Assembly: GCA_030374765.1 (NCBI GenBank)
Contig: JARGXX010000006.1
Location: 930,001-994,000, forward strand
Reading direction: 5' to 3'
Source of the DNA: Agarophyton chilense
Lineage: Eukaryota > Rhodophyta > Florideophyceae > Gracilariales > Gracilariaceae
Length of the DNA stretch: 64,000 nucleotides
Shown here: positions 10,882 to 23,042 of the stretch, piece after piece
Numbering within the stretch: position 1 is the first letter of the stretch
Layout: every line of letters starts with the position of its first letter
The notes under the pieces: generated by a model
The model's input: the letters and a program-made list of their open reading frames with translations, nothing else
The model's database searches: none
Told to the model about the DNA's origin: nothing
Translations under genes and position numbers: made by a program

Positions 10882-11664
10882 CTATCTTTCGGTATGATTT
10901 CTTTCACCTCCGTTTTTCTTTTCAAGCTGCATAGCTAGTCGAGGTTTACTGACAGTCAGTAGCCTAACTGCTTCAAAACATTCCATCACAGTTAACACTA
11001 TGTCATGGTTCTCATTCTGTGTGATTGTGCACCCGTTTAGCTTAAATCCGTTGTCGAAAATAGCCTTGCTTATCTTAAACTTATGACCAATATCGTCCGC
11101 AAACTGGTGCATTTCGTCTAGCGATTCAGCCATAAGAGGGTCATTCGTAAGCTGGGCGAGCAGGAATTTTATGTAATGTTCTTTGCTTCTCCTAATGAAT
11201 AACTGACGGACACCAAATACCCTATCAAATTCCGCCCTGCCTAATAGCCACCCTTCTTTCAATTGTGCCCATTGTCGGCCTGCTTTGCTGATTCTTTAGG
11301 GTAGCTTCAGAAGCTTACATATCATGCCACGTTTTCCCTTCCATTCGGGTGATGGTCGAACGGGAACATCACACGTGATGGGGCCACTTTGCAAGTAGGC
11401 TTTCTTAATATCTATGCATCCCAACCTGTGTCGCAGTAAGTTGGCAAGCAATGAAATTCTTACTGGATCACAACTTGGATACTCGGTTTTCTTTGAGTTG
11501 GAGCCCAGAGTTTGGCTTAAGTAGGAGATTCTAACTTCAAGATAGCCAAAGGCTCTGTAATCACAATTCAACTCGGTCAAAATATCTATTGTAAACAAGG
11601 ATATTCCCAACAGTGATAGAACGCACGTAATGTGTAATCCGCACTTAGAAAGGATGAACCGCAT
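10882..11664 (-). pseudogene. Copia-type reverse transcriptase relic interrupted by E1
   Basis: Two minus-strand frames (11296-11664 and 10882-11262) give RT motifs: RHRLGCIDIKKAYLQSGP with the first catalytic Asp, KGKRGMICKLLKLP, then FGVRQLFIRR and LLAQLTNDPLMAESLDEM. The last is the position of the Asp-Asp catalytic pair, here Asn-Asp. A frameshift separates the two frames. The ORF runs straight into the E1 LTR at 10881; its RNase H end lies on the other side at 1187-1628. The family is copia-like by motif style. Confidence 0.65.
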
Positions 11665-11964
11665 CTGTCAACAGAAATAAACACTTGTTTAAGCTTTCTT
11701 TTTACTTGGCTCGGGCTCGAAATTTAGCTTCAGTAATGGATATTGTGCAGTAGTAATGTCCTAATTTTAATAAATCAAGGAGGCTTCCCTATTGTGTAGG
11801 TGATATGAACAGGAAACATATCAAGTGGCCTTGTTGTCCAGCAGAGCATTTCTCTGAGTAAATGTGATTTAAGACCTACTCCATCGTGGAAATACTTGCT
11901 GTAGCAATGTCAAACGTGAAGGTCACCTACGCCGATTAATAGAGCCCAGGTTTTATGGGCGATT

Positions 11965-12492
11965 CTACCATCTAGTCGCTAAAGAAGAAAGTGGAGAAAA
12001 TGGCTTTGAGAAATTATGCCAGATCTCTCAATATCAGTTGTAACTATCCGCCTATACGTAGACGGAGAATTTGCCTTCATGCTGGTCGAACTGTTCGGGC
12101 TCATACCGCACGACTTTACGCCGTATGTAATGACACCGTTTCTTGTATACATCCGTCTAGCCCCTGCCGCAATGAGCGAAAAAATTGAACTCCAAACCGG
12201 TTTTTGGCTCTAACTGTGTCCGCAAACCGCTTGCATTCATTTTAAACAAACTGAACCTCTGTTCCATTTTGGAAATATGCTCGTATTTCTCATATTTATA
12301 ACCCAGTGCTGCTACTCTGCAGACTTCTTTCGCGACGACGCTGCTGTCTCTGCCGATGTACTTATCCCTCCACATCATGAATTCTCGGCAGCGTTCCTCA
12401 CTCCAACGAAAGAGGCCCTCATACAGTTTAACGCCTAAAAAACGCGTATTACCGAAATAATTCTGGCAGAAATAAAAGTGATCGGGACACAA
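11965..12492 (-). pseudogene. Unrecognised decayed ORF upstream of the RT relic
   Basis: A 111-residue minus-strand ORF (12157-12492) has many Lys, Glu, Tyr and Trp residues (FRWSEERCREFMMWRDKY). A second minus frame with protein-like composition continues to about 11965. Both lie upstream of, and in the same orientation as, the RT relic at 10882-11664, so they may be its gag or integrase part. No family motif is seen, so function is not assigned. Confidence 0.3.
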
Positions 12493-13100
12493 CTATCATA
12501 TATCAGAACATGTTCATATCCCCAAACTGCGAAGGCAATAAACATCGTTCATGAGGGTCAAAAGCAGACAGAGGCGGTAGAGACCGCGGAAAAAGAGCAC
12601 TCGGGGGAAGAGACCCGGGGGAGCACAAAGCCTACTTAAAGAGAATAGAAAGCACCCAAGAGGGGAGAAAGAAAAAAAGGGGGGAGGAGTTAGACCCCCG
12701 GCACTGCAGACTGTATTTGCCTTTACCCACCCACACCTTTCTTACCATACCGTCCTCTTTAACTCAAATCCTTTTCCCTCGTCGTATCAACAGGATGGCA
12801 CACGTGTCTGGTAATAACACAACCGTACCACTCGCTTTGATCGGTCACTACTATGACTTCCACTTGTTGTAAATTTCCCATAAATAGGGCCTTCGGAGTG
12901 ACAATTGTTTGAAAATTGATAACTACCATCGGACGCGAACGGACACAGGAGCTTTGAAGGGACTTTTCCGGAATAATGGCGCATGTGCCTAGAGATTGTA
13001 CCCAAAACTATATGATATAAATACAAAAATTGAAACGTTTTTTCCCGATGATTTGAAGCTGGAGAATTTTTTTGCTGACTATGAAGGATAGCCTGAACTA
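12493..13100. other. Non-coding stretch with a purine-rich block
   Basis: No gene is supported. Positions 12556-12710 are strongly purine-rich on the plus strand, with repeated GGGGGA and GAGAAAGAAA runs and an inverted CCCGGG context. The rest is AT-rich. Confidence 0.4.
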
Positions 13101-13740
13101 CAAAGAGAAAAACCTGTGGTCCACTAAGATCCTCAGAGACGTTAAACAAAAGCAATCACGCCATCTGGGACCAACACCATGGGCCAACGTCTTTCCAAGA
13201 ACAATAACTGAAACATCAGCACTAAAACCCAGAATTGTCCCAAAATACCATAGATAAGGCAATGAACTTACATTTATCCAGGTACGTTAATGTATCTCGA
13301 TCATTTATTGTGGGACGGCTCTCTTCCATTCTTTTCACACTGAAGCACTAAGTACGCGTTGAATTGTGTCTTTAAAAGAACATTTAAAACATTTAGTTCT
13401 TAAATTTTGTACGACAGAGAGTCCTGATCCCTTCACCAAAACAGCTAGAAGTGTTGGTGTCAGAAAAATCAGATCCAAAAAACAAGCAGGCCGCAGTCTG
13501 AGTCCACCGTACTCATGTCAATAATGAAAAACGATCCTATGAGCTAACATATCTATTTGAAGTAACCCTACTCGTAAATTTTTTTGGATGTAGTTACCGA
13601 CGATTTCGTAAAAGAAGATTTTGATGCGATTGTTCAACAAAAAATGCATTCTTCTGATCATCAACGTAGATCGCAACCGCCAGCGATATAGTCCTCTTAT
13701 GTTCGCACCAACTTCTTCTACGGCGAACAGTATCAATTAG
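13101..13740 (-). pseudogene. Copia-type reverse transcriptase relic
   Basis: On the minus strand one frame contains ISLAVAIYVDDQKNAFFVEQ, an RT palm with an intact YVDD motif (near 13640-13700). A later frame contains ESRPTINDRDTLTYLDKCKF followed by IALS, matching the conserved copia block before RNase H (near 13240-13330). Frameshifts and stops separate them. No LTRs were identified. Confidence 0.5.
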
Positions 13741-14339
13741 AGAATATTTCTACGCTCGAAATAACTGCCAGTCCTCACCACCTCATATGCCCAAATTGGA
13801 ACCATTTTAACAAAATAACTCTACAACCTCCTTCCACGGTACCTTTTTCGACCTTTTTTCGTAGTACCTGAACCATTATTGCGCACCTTAAAATGGTCTA
13901 GTCTAAAATTATTCAGGCCTAGCCGTAACTGAAAACAACTCGGGACACTGACTTATTTTTAACTCCAATGTCAGATGGTCCCATCAATATTCTCAAGTTT
14001 ATAACCAAGAAAATGTAAATGTATAATGATTTGAAGACTAAAGCAGTAAGGGGCTTCATTATTCCTAAATCTGAAATGTTTGTAACAACCCCACAGGAGT
14101 TTTTCTAAAAGAGACCATCATTCATCATTAACATCAAGTAAAGAGAACGCATTTATGAAACAAACAGTTCCGTTAATCGTAATAGATAACTTCACCATTT
14201 TTCTCGCACTATTCTATGAGTGTTTCACAGTAATATTGAAGACCAAGGTTAAGGCACACTTTGAAGTTCGGTTTTTCATAGAGATAAACATATTTAGAGC
14301 TTCTGGGTTCTCTTTGACATATTTAATTCTTTGAAGAGC

Positions 14340-14648
14340 CTACATTTCGGCTTCTAGGTATTCCAACGATTTGCTCCCACGTTTATGATTTCGACTTTTT
14401 CCATAAGATTTTTGTTTGCCATTTTGAATATGACAGCAGTGTTGAGAGCAGTATTGGTGACACAGTGGAGCGATTTTTGCGCTGCACTCAAACTTTTTGC
14501 ATTCGGAGTATATGTCGTAGTGATATCGATGGGACTTATGGCAACAGCAACGACTCTGACAATAACGTGTGCATCTAGATGTATCTTTTATGCAAAGTGC
14601 ATGAAGGCAAATAGGAGGCTCCATTAAAATGTCCTTCGTTGAAGACAA
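14340..14648 (-). CDS. Cysteine-rich ORF of unknown function
   Basis: A 102-residue minus-strand ORF is very rich in Cys and His. It has two Cys clusters (around CTRYCQSRCCCH and CHQYCSQHCCH) separated by a CKKFEC segment, then a basic tail ending EYLEAEM. The paired clusters could bind metal, but the spacing does not match a CCHC knuckle or any finger I know. It lies upstream of the RT relic at 13.1-13.7 kb on the same strand and ends about 90 bp from E4, so it could be a gag remnant. It could also be chance coding. No start context or homologue supports expression. Confidence 0.3.
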   Translation of the reverse strand: MSSTKDILMEPPICLHALCIKDTSRCTRYCQSRCCCHKSHRYHYDIYSECKKFECSAKIAPLCHQYCSQHCCHIQNGKQKSYGKSRNHKRGSKSLEYLEAEM

Positions 14649-14735
14649 AACGACAGATTACTGATAGAAGAATTCTTTGGGATTCCCCTTCAAATATGTA
14701 TAGATTCCGAAAATTAGTAGTAGTGATAGTGAGGC

Positions 14736-14991
14736 CCTGAATGGTTAAAACGAGAACTGGGGTACCAATCTCGGTTGCTGTTTACTTCTGTAGTTCAAAC
14801 CAGACTTATATACCGGTGTGAACACCGGAATGGTTAGGTCACTGAAACTCTAACAATTCAATGTCTTCTACCAAAGCTATTCAACTAGTTCTCAATTAAC
14901 GATATCTGCCTATCTGTAAACGGAATAGGTAAGAATGCAAACTCTCACGATAAATGCAATGAATGTCTTCCTCAATTGAATTCTAACATCA
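14736..14991 (-). repeat. E4 3' LTR
   Basis: This matches 18927-19182 in the same orientation along its whole length, for example the shared CAACTAGTTCTCAATT and GATATCTGCC blocks. It starts TGATGTTAGAATTCAA in element sense. Confidence 0.88.
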
Positions 14992-14999
14992 CTCAATGT

Positions 15000-15539
15000 A
15001 AAGTTCGTAGTAATCGGTAGCGATTTAATGGTTGGTTGCAACACTCTAGCCAGAACCAGACCTAACCTTATCGCCAGGTATGAATGCTTAAGTACAAGTT
15101 ACGTTAACCCTCCAGCATTGCGGGGGGACAGATCTATGAAGTTTCTAAAACATCATGCAGTCTGTAGTGGTGCGCACAGAACAATAAAATGTTCTTCTCA
15201 CAGAACAACATTTCTTGTGCTGCACCATTTCTACATTCACTCCCTCTCATTCAAACTATTCTGCCAGATTGACATGTTCATACCGAGATAACACTTCTGA
15301 TGATTAGAGAATTCTAACGGTTTTTATGAGTGTTTGAATATTGCTCTCGTGGACTAGTGAAGTTCACTGTATTTGCATTTGTATTTGTATTTGTATTTGT
15401 AATGTATATTTCTTGGCGACTGTTTGTGTAACAAGTTTTCTGACTACAAATATCAGACCGCCGCATTGTAAACGTCGGACGAGACCCCAATGCGGGAACC
15501 GACGATGCTTGTACTCTGAATACACCCTGCACCTTTCAC
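15000..15539. other. Non-coding E4 tail with a TTTGTA microsatellite
   Basis: There is no convincing gene between the RNase H end and the 3' LTR. Positions about 15369-15401 hold a TTTGTA-type hexamer repeat of about five units. Confidence 0.5.
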
Positions 15540-18500
15540 TCAGACTTTCCTGTATCTGACACAGACTATCTTTAGTTTTGTCAGGATATCTGCAATCATT
15601 CTATCAGTCGGAATATGAGCAAGAGTAAGAGTCTCCTTCTTCACATGATCTCGAACTAAATGAAACCTCGCCCCAATCTGTTTGGTTCGTTGGCTGCAAA
15701 TTTGATTCAATGAAAGCGCAACTGCTCCTTGGTTGTCACAATACAAGTTGAACGGAACCAAATCCTTAAAACCAAATTCCCGGGGTATACTGAAAAGCTA
15801 AAGTGCTTCGCAAACAGCGAAATACATCCCGACATATTCGGCTTCGACAGTCGACTGTGCAACCAGCGGCTGTTTCTTTGACTTACAGCTCACAATAGAC
15901 CTTGACTGCATGAAAACGTAGCCCGTAGTAGACCTTCAATCAGTCTTGTCTCCAGAAAATTGAAAATCCGGGTCACAGTATCCAACAAGGTTAAAGTTCT
16001 GTTGTCCACCCTTGTACGTTAAACCGATAGCTCGAGTCTCCTGAAAGAAATGTAAAATTCTTTTCGCCGCTCTTCAATGCTCATCAGCATATGTATCCAT
16101 GAAACGGCTTAAGAAAGAAACAGAAAATGAAATATCAGGGCGGAAAGTGTTGGCGAGGTAGATTAAAGCCCTGACTTGTTTCTTGGAAGGGTATTTCATT
16201 CCATTTCCAGATTTCTTCGAAAGAAGTGCGACACTGTCAATTGCCATCGGCGTTTTCACCGATGAAAAATTTTAAACCCGAAAGTCCTGAAGAAGTCTAG
16301 AAATCAATGGCGTATTATGTATCTTGCCCTCTCCGGGGTTGATATTGACCACCATTCCTAGAAACTTTGCATCATCCTTTTCTACTCGAAGTTCAACATT
16401 GTTCGACAGTTATCGTATAATGTCCTTAATACATTTCATATTATTTCCTGCAGTCAGCACATCGTCAAAATCGATCACTAGGACAGTCCTGCACGATCCA
16501 ATAGCAGAAAAGTACAAAGCCGGATCATGTTCGGAGCACTTTAACCCAGAATTAATTAAAATAGGATGAATAAAATCACTAAACGCTCGTGATACTTGCT
16601 TCGGTCCATAGATTGCTCTGTGCAACTTGTAAAAATGCGTTTCTCTTCCAGGAACTGAAAATCCAGGGAACTGTTCCATGTAAATTTCATGTTCTAGTCT
16701 TCCGTACAAAAAGAATGTTTTGATGTCTACCCTAATAAATTCCAACCCATGCTGCGCTATGAGAGCGACCAATATCCTTACAGTTGTGTATCTAACTACT
16801 GGTGCAAAGACCTCTGTGTAGTCAATTCCATGGGATTGCATGAAACCCTTTGCCACTATTCTCGCTCTGTGTCGGGTATTTTCTCCAGCAGAGTTGTTCT
16901 TTCGATCAAATAACCATTTACACTGAATCGGTGTGATATTCTTTGGACGATCCACTAGTTCCAGAATCTCTCTCTGCTTCACTTTTTTCACTTCAATCTT
17001 CATGGCCTACAGCCGTTCTTTCCGCTCATGCGATCTCAGTGTTTTTAATCGACTTCGAGACATTTTTTGGGATATTCCAAGCAAACAGCTCATAAAAATG
17101 GCAATAAAAAACTCAGGAGAGTAACGGTGAGATTTTGAACGTGTAAGAGAAGATCTTATGGGAATTCTCTCAAGAGTACAGGAAAGATCCTGCTGGAGGA
17201 TAACTTCTTCTTCCTGCACAACAATGTCTTCTTGCGTCCCTGTCCTATTGAGGACATCATGATTACCCGGCATAGTTTTACCAGGATTCTCACAGGTATC
17301 AAGAAGATTAGACAATGTGCACGTCGTAGTTAACTGCCTTTCTTCAGTTCTTCAACCAAGTCTAAATTCACAAAAGGAAACATCACGCGAAACAGGAAAA
17401 CTCATTGTATCAGGAAAGAAGATTTTGTAGAAGTTGCCTCTTTCAAAATCAACCAGCATGCTCTTCTTTGCTCTGACCGCATACTTTCCTTGTCGAAGCT
17501 TCTTCGGGACATGGACATACGCTGTAGCTCCAAAAAGTCGTATATGGGACATTTCTGGCCTTTGCTTCCAAAAGATTTCATATGGACTGAGTATCACCTT
17601 GGTAGCAGAGGTAAACATCCTATTTCTCAGGTAGTTTGCAGTAGAGACAGCCTCCGCCCAGAGTGTCTCTCGCCATGTGTCTGCAGGCAAGTTTTGCTAC
17701 ATTATCAGGCCATGTCATTCAAAGTCCCATTGACACGCTCCGTGTTTCCGTTGAACTCTGGGCTGTAAGGAGAAGTTGGTTCACATCTCGTGCCGCGTTG
17801 CTTAATCCAATCTACTAGTTCGTGAGAGAGGTACTTTTTTTGCGTTATCCATTTGGCCCCGTTTCACCTTCTTACCAGTGGCTGTTTCCAGCTCCATGAT
17901 CATTTTCTTTACTGCTGTTTGTACTTCAGAGCGTCGCATCAGAAAACGAACCATTGACCACTTGGTCGAAAAACTGACATGACTGGCGACAAGGGCTCTC
18001 ACAACATTGAAGACTTCCATTTGATTCTGTCCACCGCCTGTACCACTAGTACTCTTTCCATTGTTCTTCGCACGGTGATTCTTGCTCTCCGGGTTGTCAT
18101 AGCAGTTGTCCTTTTTGTGTCCAAGGCACCCACAATGAAAAAAATTTAAACCTCCTCATCTTTATGTATCGTGATTCAAAACTCAGTGCATTGACAGAAC
18201 TGTCTAAAACAATCTTGTTGTTGGCCAAAGATGCTTCTTTTGAGATCAGCAATTCCATGCCATCTGCAAGCGTTTTGTCCGCTCCGCGGATGACTTCAGC
18301 CGTAACATCAAAGTCTTGCCTTGGTCCTCTAAGCAAAGCAAAAAGCTTTTCGCTTTCTGAAACAGCGTAAGCAACGACACCAAGATGTAGTTACAGCTCA
18401 GAGAGTCGTGTACGATACTGTAGAATAGTCTAATCCGCCTTCATCTTCATAGCTTGATATGCATCAAGTAATGCGTCACGACTTTCTTGACTCACAGATT

Positions 18501-18809
18501 GGTGTTTTGTCTTAAATTCTTTCCACGCTCATCAATTTCCAGGACGAGAGGTACGCAAGACTAGTCAACCAACAGCAGGAGGGTTCACAAAACAGTATCA
18601 AGAAGACGCGAAAACTTCTTATGAGCAGCACCCTCGGTAATTTTTGGGGCCTGCGCAGTACCAGAAACAATAGCCCAAAGTTCTTTACTCTTCAAGATTA
18701 GTTGAATCTTCTTTGCCCACATGAAATAGTTCGAAGAATTTAGAACATGGAGCTTGACCTTCTGAACATCGACAAAGCTTGACACTTCATTCTCCGCGGA
18801 ACTCATCAT
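15540..18809 (-). pseudogene. E4 gag-pol (copia), degenerate
   Basis: The start chosen is the ATG pair at 18804-18809, giving MMSSAENEVSSFVDVQKVKL and then the canonical copia gag entry LNSSNYFMWAKKIQLIL and LWAIVSG. Downstream pieces are a gag remainder (18097-18336), the integrase core (17802-18020) and integrase C-terminus (17352-17690, WRETLWAEAVSTANYLRNR and LFGATAYVHVPK). RT follows (16410-17003, CKWLFDRK, EVFAPVVRYTTVR, VDIKTFFLYG, with FDD at the catalytic pair). The RT end is at 16074-16259 and RNase H at 15540-15761 (YCDNQGAVALS, then ADILTK). Several stops and shifts mean it is inactive. Confidence 0.85.
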
Positions 18810-18910
18810 GTACACAGTACAAAAGGAACAAAGCTAAATTGAAACAATAACACGACGATATGACGAAACGAACGATAAGAGATTCAACAGGAACCTCAGA
18901 ACACATGGAA

Positions 18911-18926
18911 GTCTGGGCCCATAACC
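18911..18926 (-). promoter_or_regulatory. E4 primer-binding site, initiator-tRNA anticodon-arm type
   Basis: In element sense, GGTTATGGGCCCAGAC directly follows the LTR. This is complementary to the anticodon stem-loop of eukaryotic initiator tRNA-Met (CTGGGCCCATAACC), not to a tRNA 3' end. Drosophila copia and yeast Ty5 are known to use such half-tRNA primers. Confidence 0.8.
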
Positions 18927-19182
18927 TCTGAACGGTTAAAACTAAAATTGTGGTACGAGCCTCGGTTTCTGTTCACATCTGAAGTTCAAACCAGACTTAC
19001 ATACCGATGTGACCACCGGAATGATTACGTTTTTGAAACTCTAAGAATTCAATACCTTCTACCAACTCAGTTGAACTAGTTCTCAATTCACGATATCTGC
19101 CCATCTGTAAACAGAATAGGTAAGAATGTAAACTCTCACGATAAAGGCATTTCATGTCTGCCATAATTGAATTCTAACATCA
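18927..19182 (-). repeat. E4 5' LTR
   Basis: This is the 256-bp partner of 14736-14991, followed by TSD GAGGC on its outer side and the primer-binding site on its inner side. Confidence 0.88.
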
Positions 19183-19187
19183 GAGGC

Positions 19188-21507
19188 AGAACAGCAAAGG
19201 CAATCTCCAATTTCCCTGATAAAGGTGAAAATAAATTATTTGACCCTCTGGAGTATATCCCAGAAAATCATTTCGACTTCGACCGAGACAAATAGCCTGA
19301 TGAGTACTAAGAGCTTGGGAAATGTAACGCATACTGCTCTTTACCATCTATAAGAAGTACTGGAGATGAATCGTGGTGAAAAGCAGTTATGAAGTGTCCA
19401 GAAGCATAGTACTGGGCAGAAGCAATTCGTGACAAGTTTCGTACTTTTAAAAGACCCGGCAAAAACGATGAAATCATTTACGTATCAAATAATCGACCAC
19501 TTTCAAGCGGCATCATATTGAAACTCAAACGGGATGAGAAGGGAAAGCCAGCAAGCTTCAAAGCACTTCTTGCAGCTCGAGGGAACCTCCAAACCCCTGA
19601 TGATTCTTCCAACTTCTACTTCCCAGTGTTGCCGTTCTATTAGTTCATCTTCCTACTGACACTGTATTTACACTATAAATGGTTGCGCTCCCACATCAAT
19701 ATAAAAGCCACATTACTTCACACTCCGTTACCACCTAGACCGGACCTAAGTATACGTTTACCAAGACTTTTCGGTATCTCTAAATCTGATGGACGCGTCG
19801 TATGGTTAAGGAATTATTTGTATGGTATATTTCAAGTCCCACAACCGTGGTTTCTTTATCTCTCTTTGTATTTCAAACCTAAAGCATTCATGCAACCGAA
19901 GTCATGTGAATGCATTTTTTACACCAAAACCATTCTGGTACCGTGTTTTTTCTGGTTTTCGAAGATGATATTGCATTATTCGGTAACGAGGAAGCCGTGA
20001 TGCGTGTCAAGAGAAGTTTTTGTCGGAACACGGCTGCTGGACTTTATTTTGTCCTCAGCTCGGCGTAGCTCCTATACTTATACTCTTTGGGCGTTGTCAA
20101 CCTGCCTAAACCAATATTCCACTACTCCTGACAGTCAATGACGGCAAAGACAAGCAAAGTCTCAATTCACGTACACGGGATAGTATATCACTGTGTGTAC
20201 TACAAATAATTCATCTATCGTAACTACATTCACAATCTTGCGTGAAACAATTCTAGTTCGTTCTGTTAATTTTAAGCATTCATTCAAAATAAAGGACCTC
20301 AGATGCGTCTATCTCTACTCAGGCGTCTCCTTACAATCATTTGAAGAAGGACTCAACTTGCATCAGCAGAAGCCGATGGAATAACTCTTGATTGATGCCA
20401 GAATGAGCACATCTAAACCCATGAAAAATGCTTTTCCTTTTGGGCACACCTTGTACGAGTCACTCCACGAACTCACTACAGCTGAGATGCAGCACATTAA
20501 AGGTGTTCCGTATAGCTCCATTCATGACTCTCTTTTGTCGTTGATCACAAAAACCCGTTCTTATATATCCACATATGTTTCTATGCTAGCCAAGTTCAGT
20601 CCCAATCTGTAATACTATAGACTAACGTTTAGTATACAACGTTCATTTGTTAGTATAGGACGTTCTTTTGTTTACTTAGTCATTGTAGTAGTTTAAGATA
20701 CACTACGGTCACGTGACACTACTGTTGACGCTGGGTATTTAGGACTTGCACGTTTAGATCCTAGTACGATTCGTTGAGTTGTAACCACTTTACAATCCGC
20801 ATGACAAATCTACCTACGTACTACTCGAGCCTCCGCTTGCTCTCCCATTTCTCGAGCCAAGCGGAACGCGCAGACAGACCTCTCTTTTCTCATTTTTCAG
20901 TGTATTTGCGGCCATATACGCGCATTCACACAATCCAAACCCAACGCATTGGAAGGCAGTGAAGCACGTCTTGAGATACTTTCAGGGCACAAAAAAATAC
21001 GAACTGGTTGTAAAGAGCTCAAAACCTGCGTTGAATGCCTATTGCGATTCAGACTGAGGTCGAGATGAAGGATCTAGATATTCGCAAAGCGGATATGTAC
21101 TTTACCTTGGAGACACCCCCTATTGCTGGAGATCGAAATTGCAGACTACAGTAACGCTCTCTACTCCTGAAGCTGAGTTTTAATCTCTTGTTGAATGCGT
21201 CGAGGTACTATGGATTCGTGAAATATTTGAAGAAATGAAATTGTCTTGCAAAGAACTAATCGTTATTTATCAAGACAATCTTCAATCTATATCTTGGTGC
21301 AATGAGAAAGTAAATCTTCGCAAAGTTCGCCACGTGGGATTGTAATTTTACCTCGTGAAACAAGCCTTAACTATCGGAAACATCTCAGTGGTTCACGTTC
21401 CTCGTGAAGAAAACGTTTCGGACATTTTGACAAAGGCTTCGACTGGCAACAAGCTTACCAAGCATCATCAAACCATGAAATATTTCCAACCAGTTTATAA
21501 GGGGGGA
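19188..21507 (+). pseudogene. Copia RT-RNase H relic (relic C)
   Basis: Plus-strand frames give RT: KPASFKALLAARGNLQTPDD, then RSHINIKATLLHTPLPPRPD with the first catalytic region, LRNYLYGIFQVPQPW, and a decayed FVDD site (about 19560-20000). RNase H follows (AVKHVLRYFQGTKKYELVV, NAYCDSD, TLSTPEAEF, EVLWIREIFEEM, VPREENVSDILTKA; about 20940-21540). Many stops are present. Gag and integrase are not seen to the left because E4 lies there. It ends at a purine tract and LTR start at 21499-21508. Confidence 0.75.
21499..21507 (+). promoter_or_regulatory. Polypurine tract of relic C
   Basis: The tract AAGGGGGGA, at the end of the RNase H relic and followed at once by TGTCGAGTCAAG, is the expected layout of a copia polypurine tract and 3' LTR start. 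Confidence 0.6.
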
Positions 21508-22736
21508 TGTCGAGTCAAGTCGAGTAGCACTGAGTATTAAGGATTCACTTAGCCAAAAATATTATTTATTGAGCAGAGAGTCCAATATCTATGTCCTGGC
21601 TACAGCTGTATACAACTTTGATAATTTCTCCTAAATATGTGGCCATGAGCCTCTTTTACTAAGTAGAACTCAAAAGCTCTTTCCAAGCAATAGTGAGAGA
21701 TAGACATAGATCATTTCGTAGCTAGGACGGGATTGGTTTTGATTCCTCCCAAACCACATTAAAAGCCCGTCTCTGAGAAGCAACTATCAGTTCTTTCTCA
21801 GTCAGTGGTTCTACTCACACAAGGTGTTCAAACAGTCTCGATTGAAAATACTAAATCAGAATCACGCCAGATATTAAGAATAATAACCCCAAATTTGGAC
21901 ATCACAAAGAAGGGAACATTCCTGTGGATGCCACAATCGAAAACTTTAGGTCTTGTATTCTCCAGAGTAGGATTCCTGTTCAGATATTTCAGAATATCTA
22001 CTTTTCGAGTCAGACCTTCGAAAATTAGATACATATCATCAGCATGTTCTTCAGAGGATGAGGTCCTGGAGATTTAAGTAATGCCAGGTTGTGCTCATAT
22101 TTGGTATCATCAAGTGCAAAAACAGAGCCAAAACAGCCAAAGTGATTTGTTCCCCTACAATCCATCGGCCATTTTCCTTGGCTCCGTCCATGCTGAAAGT
22201 AGCGAAGCTCATTGCTTTGTAATGTGCATTCTGATGAGATATGTCAGTGTTTTTCTTAGGACCAGCTTTAAGATAAAGCGTAATCACCAGAATTGTGGAG
22301 GAGAAAAAGTTGGATATTCCCGAATGATCTTGGCCTCAGTTTTAACCAATATCCATCCTTTCTCTCCATATAATAATAATAATAACTTTGCTTTCCAAAA
22401 ACATGCTGAACTGAAATATGACAAATGTTTTCGAGAGACAGACACAGCCCAATATTTGCTCAGTCCCCCCCTCCAAGTCGACTGCGTGCGACTGACTGAC
22501 AAATCTCCATGAAATGAATTAAAGCTTTTTTATTTTCGTGACTATTTGTCTCCTATACAGTTTGGGCGGAGTTCTGAACTCATACAGTAGCCTACAAGGC
22601 CAACTTTATTCTTGAAAGACGTAGCGGAAAATGTTCATCGTTTGACCTGAAGGAAGAAAGAAAAAGGGTTACTATTGGTGAAAAGATGAAGTCTAATCGA
22701 TCTCGTTCGCTAATTAAGAAAACGGGTTAAGTAGAG
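21508..22736. other. Relic C LTR and AT-rich non-coding DNA
   Basis: The first 250-300 bp probably are the relic C 3' LTR; its end is not defined because no second copy is in the window. A short TAA repeat lies at about 22367-22383. ORFs here are short, on both strands, and unsupported. Confidence 0.4.
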
Positions 22737-23042
22737 GTGAAATGTAATCCAAGATGCCAAGGGTTCCTGTCCATTCCGTCAGACTCGTGTTTTTATAACG
22801 TTTCGTCAGGGTGGTCCGACGATAAGGCACGCCAACACTCTCGATTGCTGTTTAACAACCGGGATGAGTGCTTTAAGCTGATGGAGCAACCCACGTACAA
22901 ATGGAGGGATGAGTTTGACACTTGTGTATCGGCAATGCTATTTGTATACAATTTGATAAGGGAGCCCGCATATGTGTTGGAAAATGGCCATCAGCCTGCC
23001 TTCTTTTTTTTATTTGGTGCCATACATGTGGGTGAAAGCTAA
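22737..23042 (+). pseudogene. Gypsy-type integrase fragment
   Basis: A 101-residue ORF contains ECFKLMEQPTYKWRDEFDTC, then VSAMLFVYNLIREPA and HQPAFFFLFGA. This fits the region after the catalytic Glu of gypsy-type integrases, where a WDE, an AxLFxYN and a PFxLLFGR block follow one another. The catalytic motifs themselves are absent, so it is a fragment. No LTR was found. Confidence 0.45.

Larger units (their letters stand above)
14736..19182 (-). mobile_element. E4: Ty1/copia LTR retrotransposon, degenerate, TSD GAGGC
   Basis: LTRs at 14736-14991 and 18927-19182 (256 bp each) are direct repeats in minus orientation. GAGGC occurs directly outside both ends (14731-14735 and 19183-19187), a perfect 5-bp duplication. 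The 4447-bp element has the copia order gag, integrase, RT, RNase H. The primer-binding site is the initiator-tRNA anticodon type. Coding is broken by stops and frameshifts. The sequence to its right is a plus-strand copia relic. Confidence 0.88.

Noticed and set aside
15369-15401. TTTGTA hexamer repeat read as coding or as an array
   Set aside because: This is a simple microsatellite of about five units in a retrotransposon tail; no spacers, so not CRISPR.
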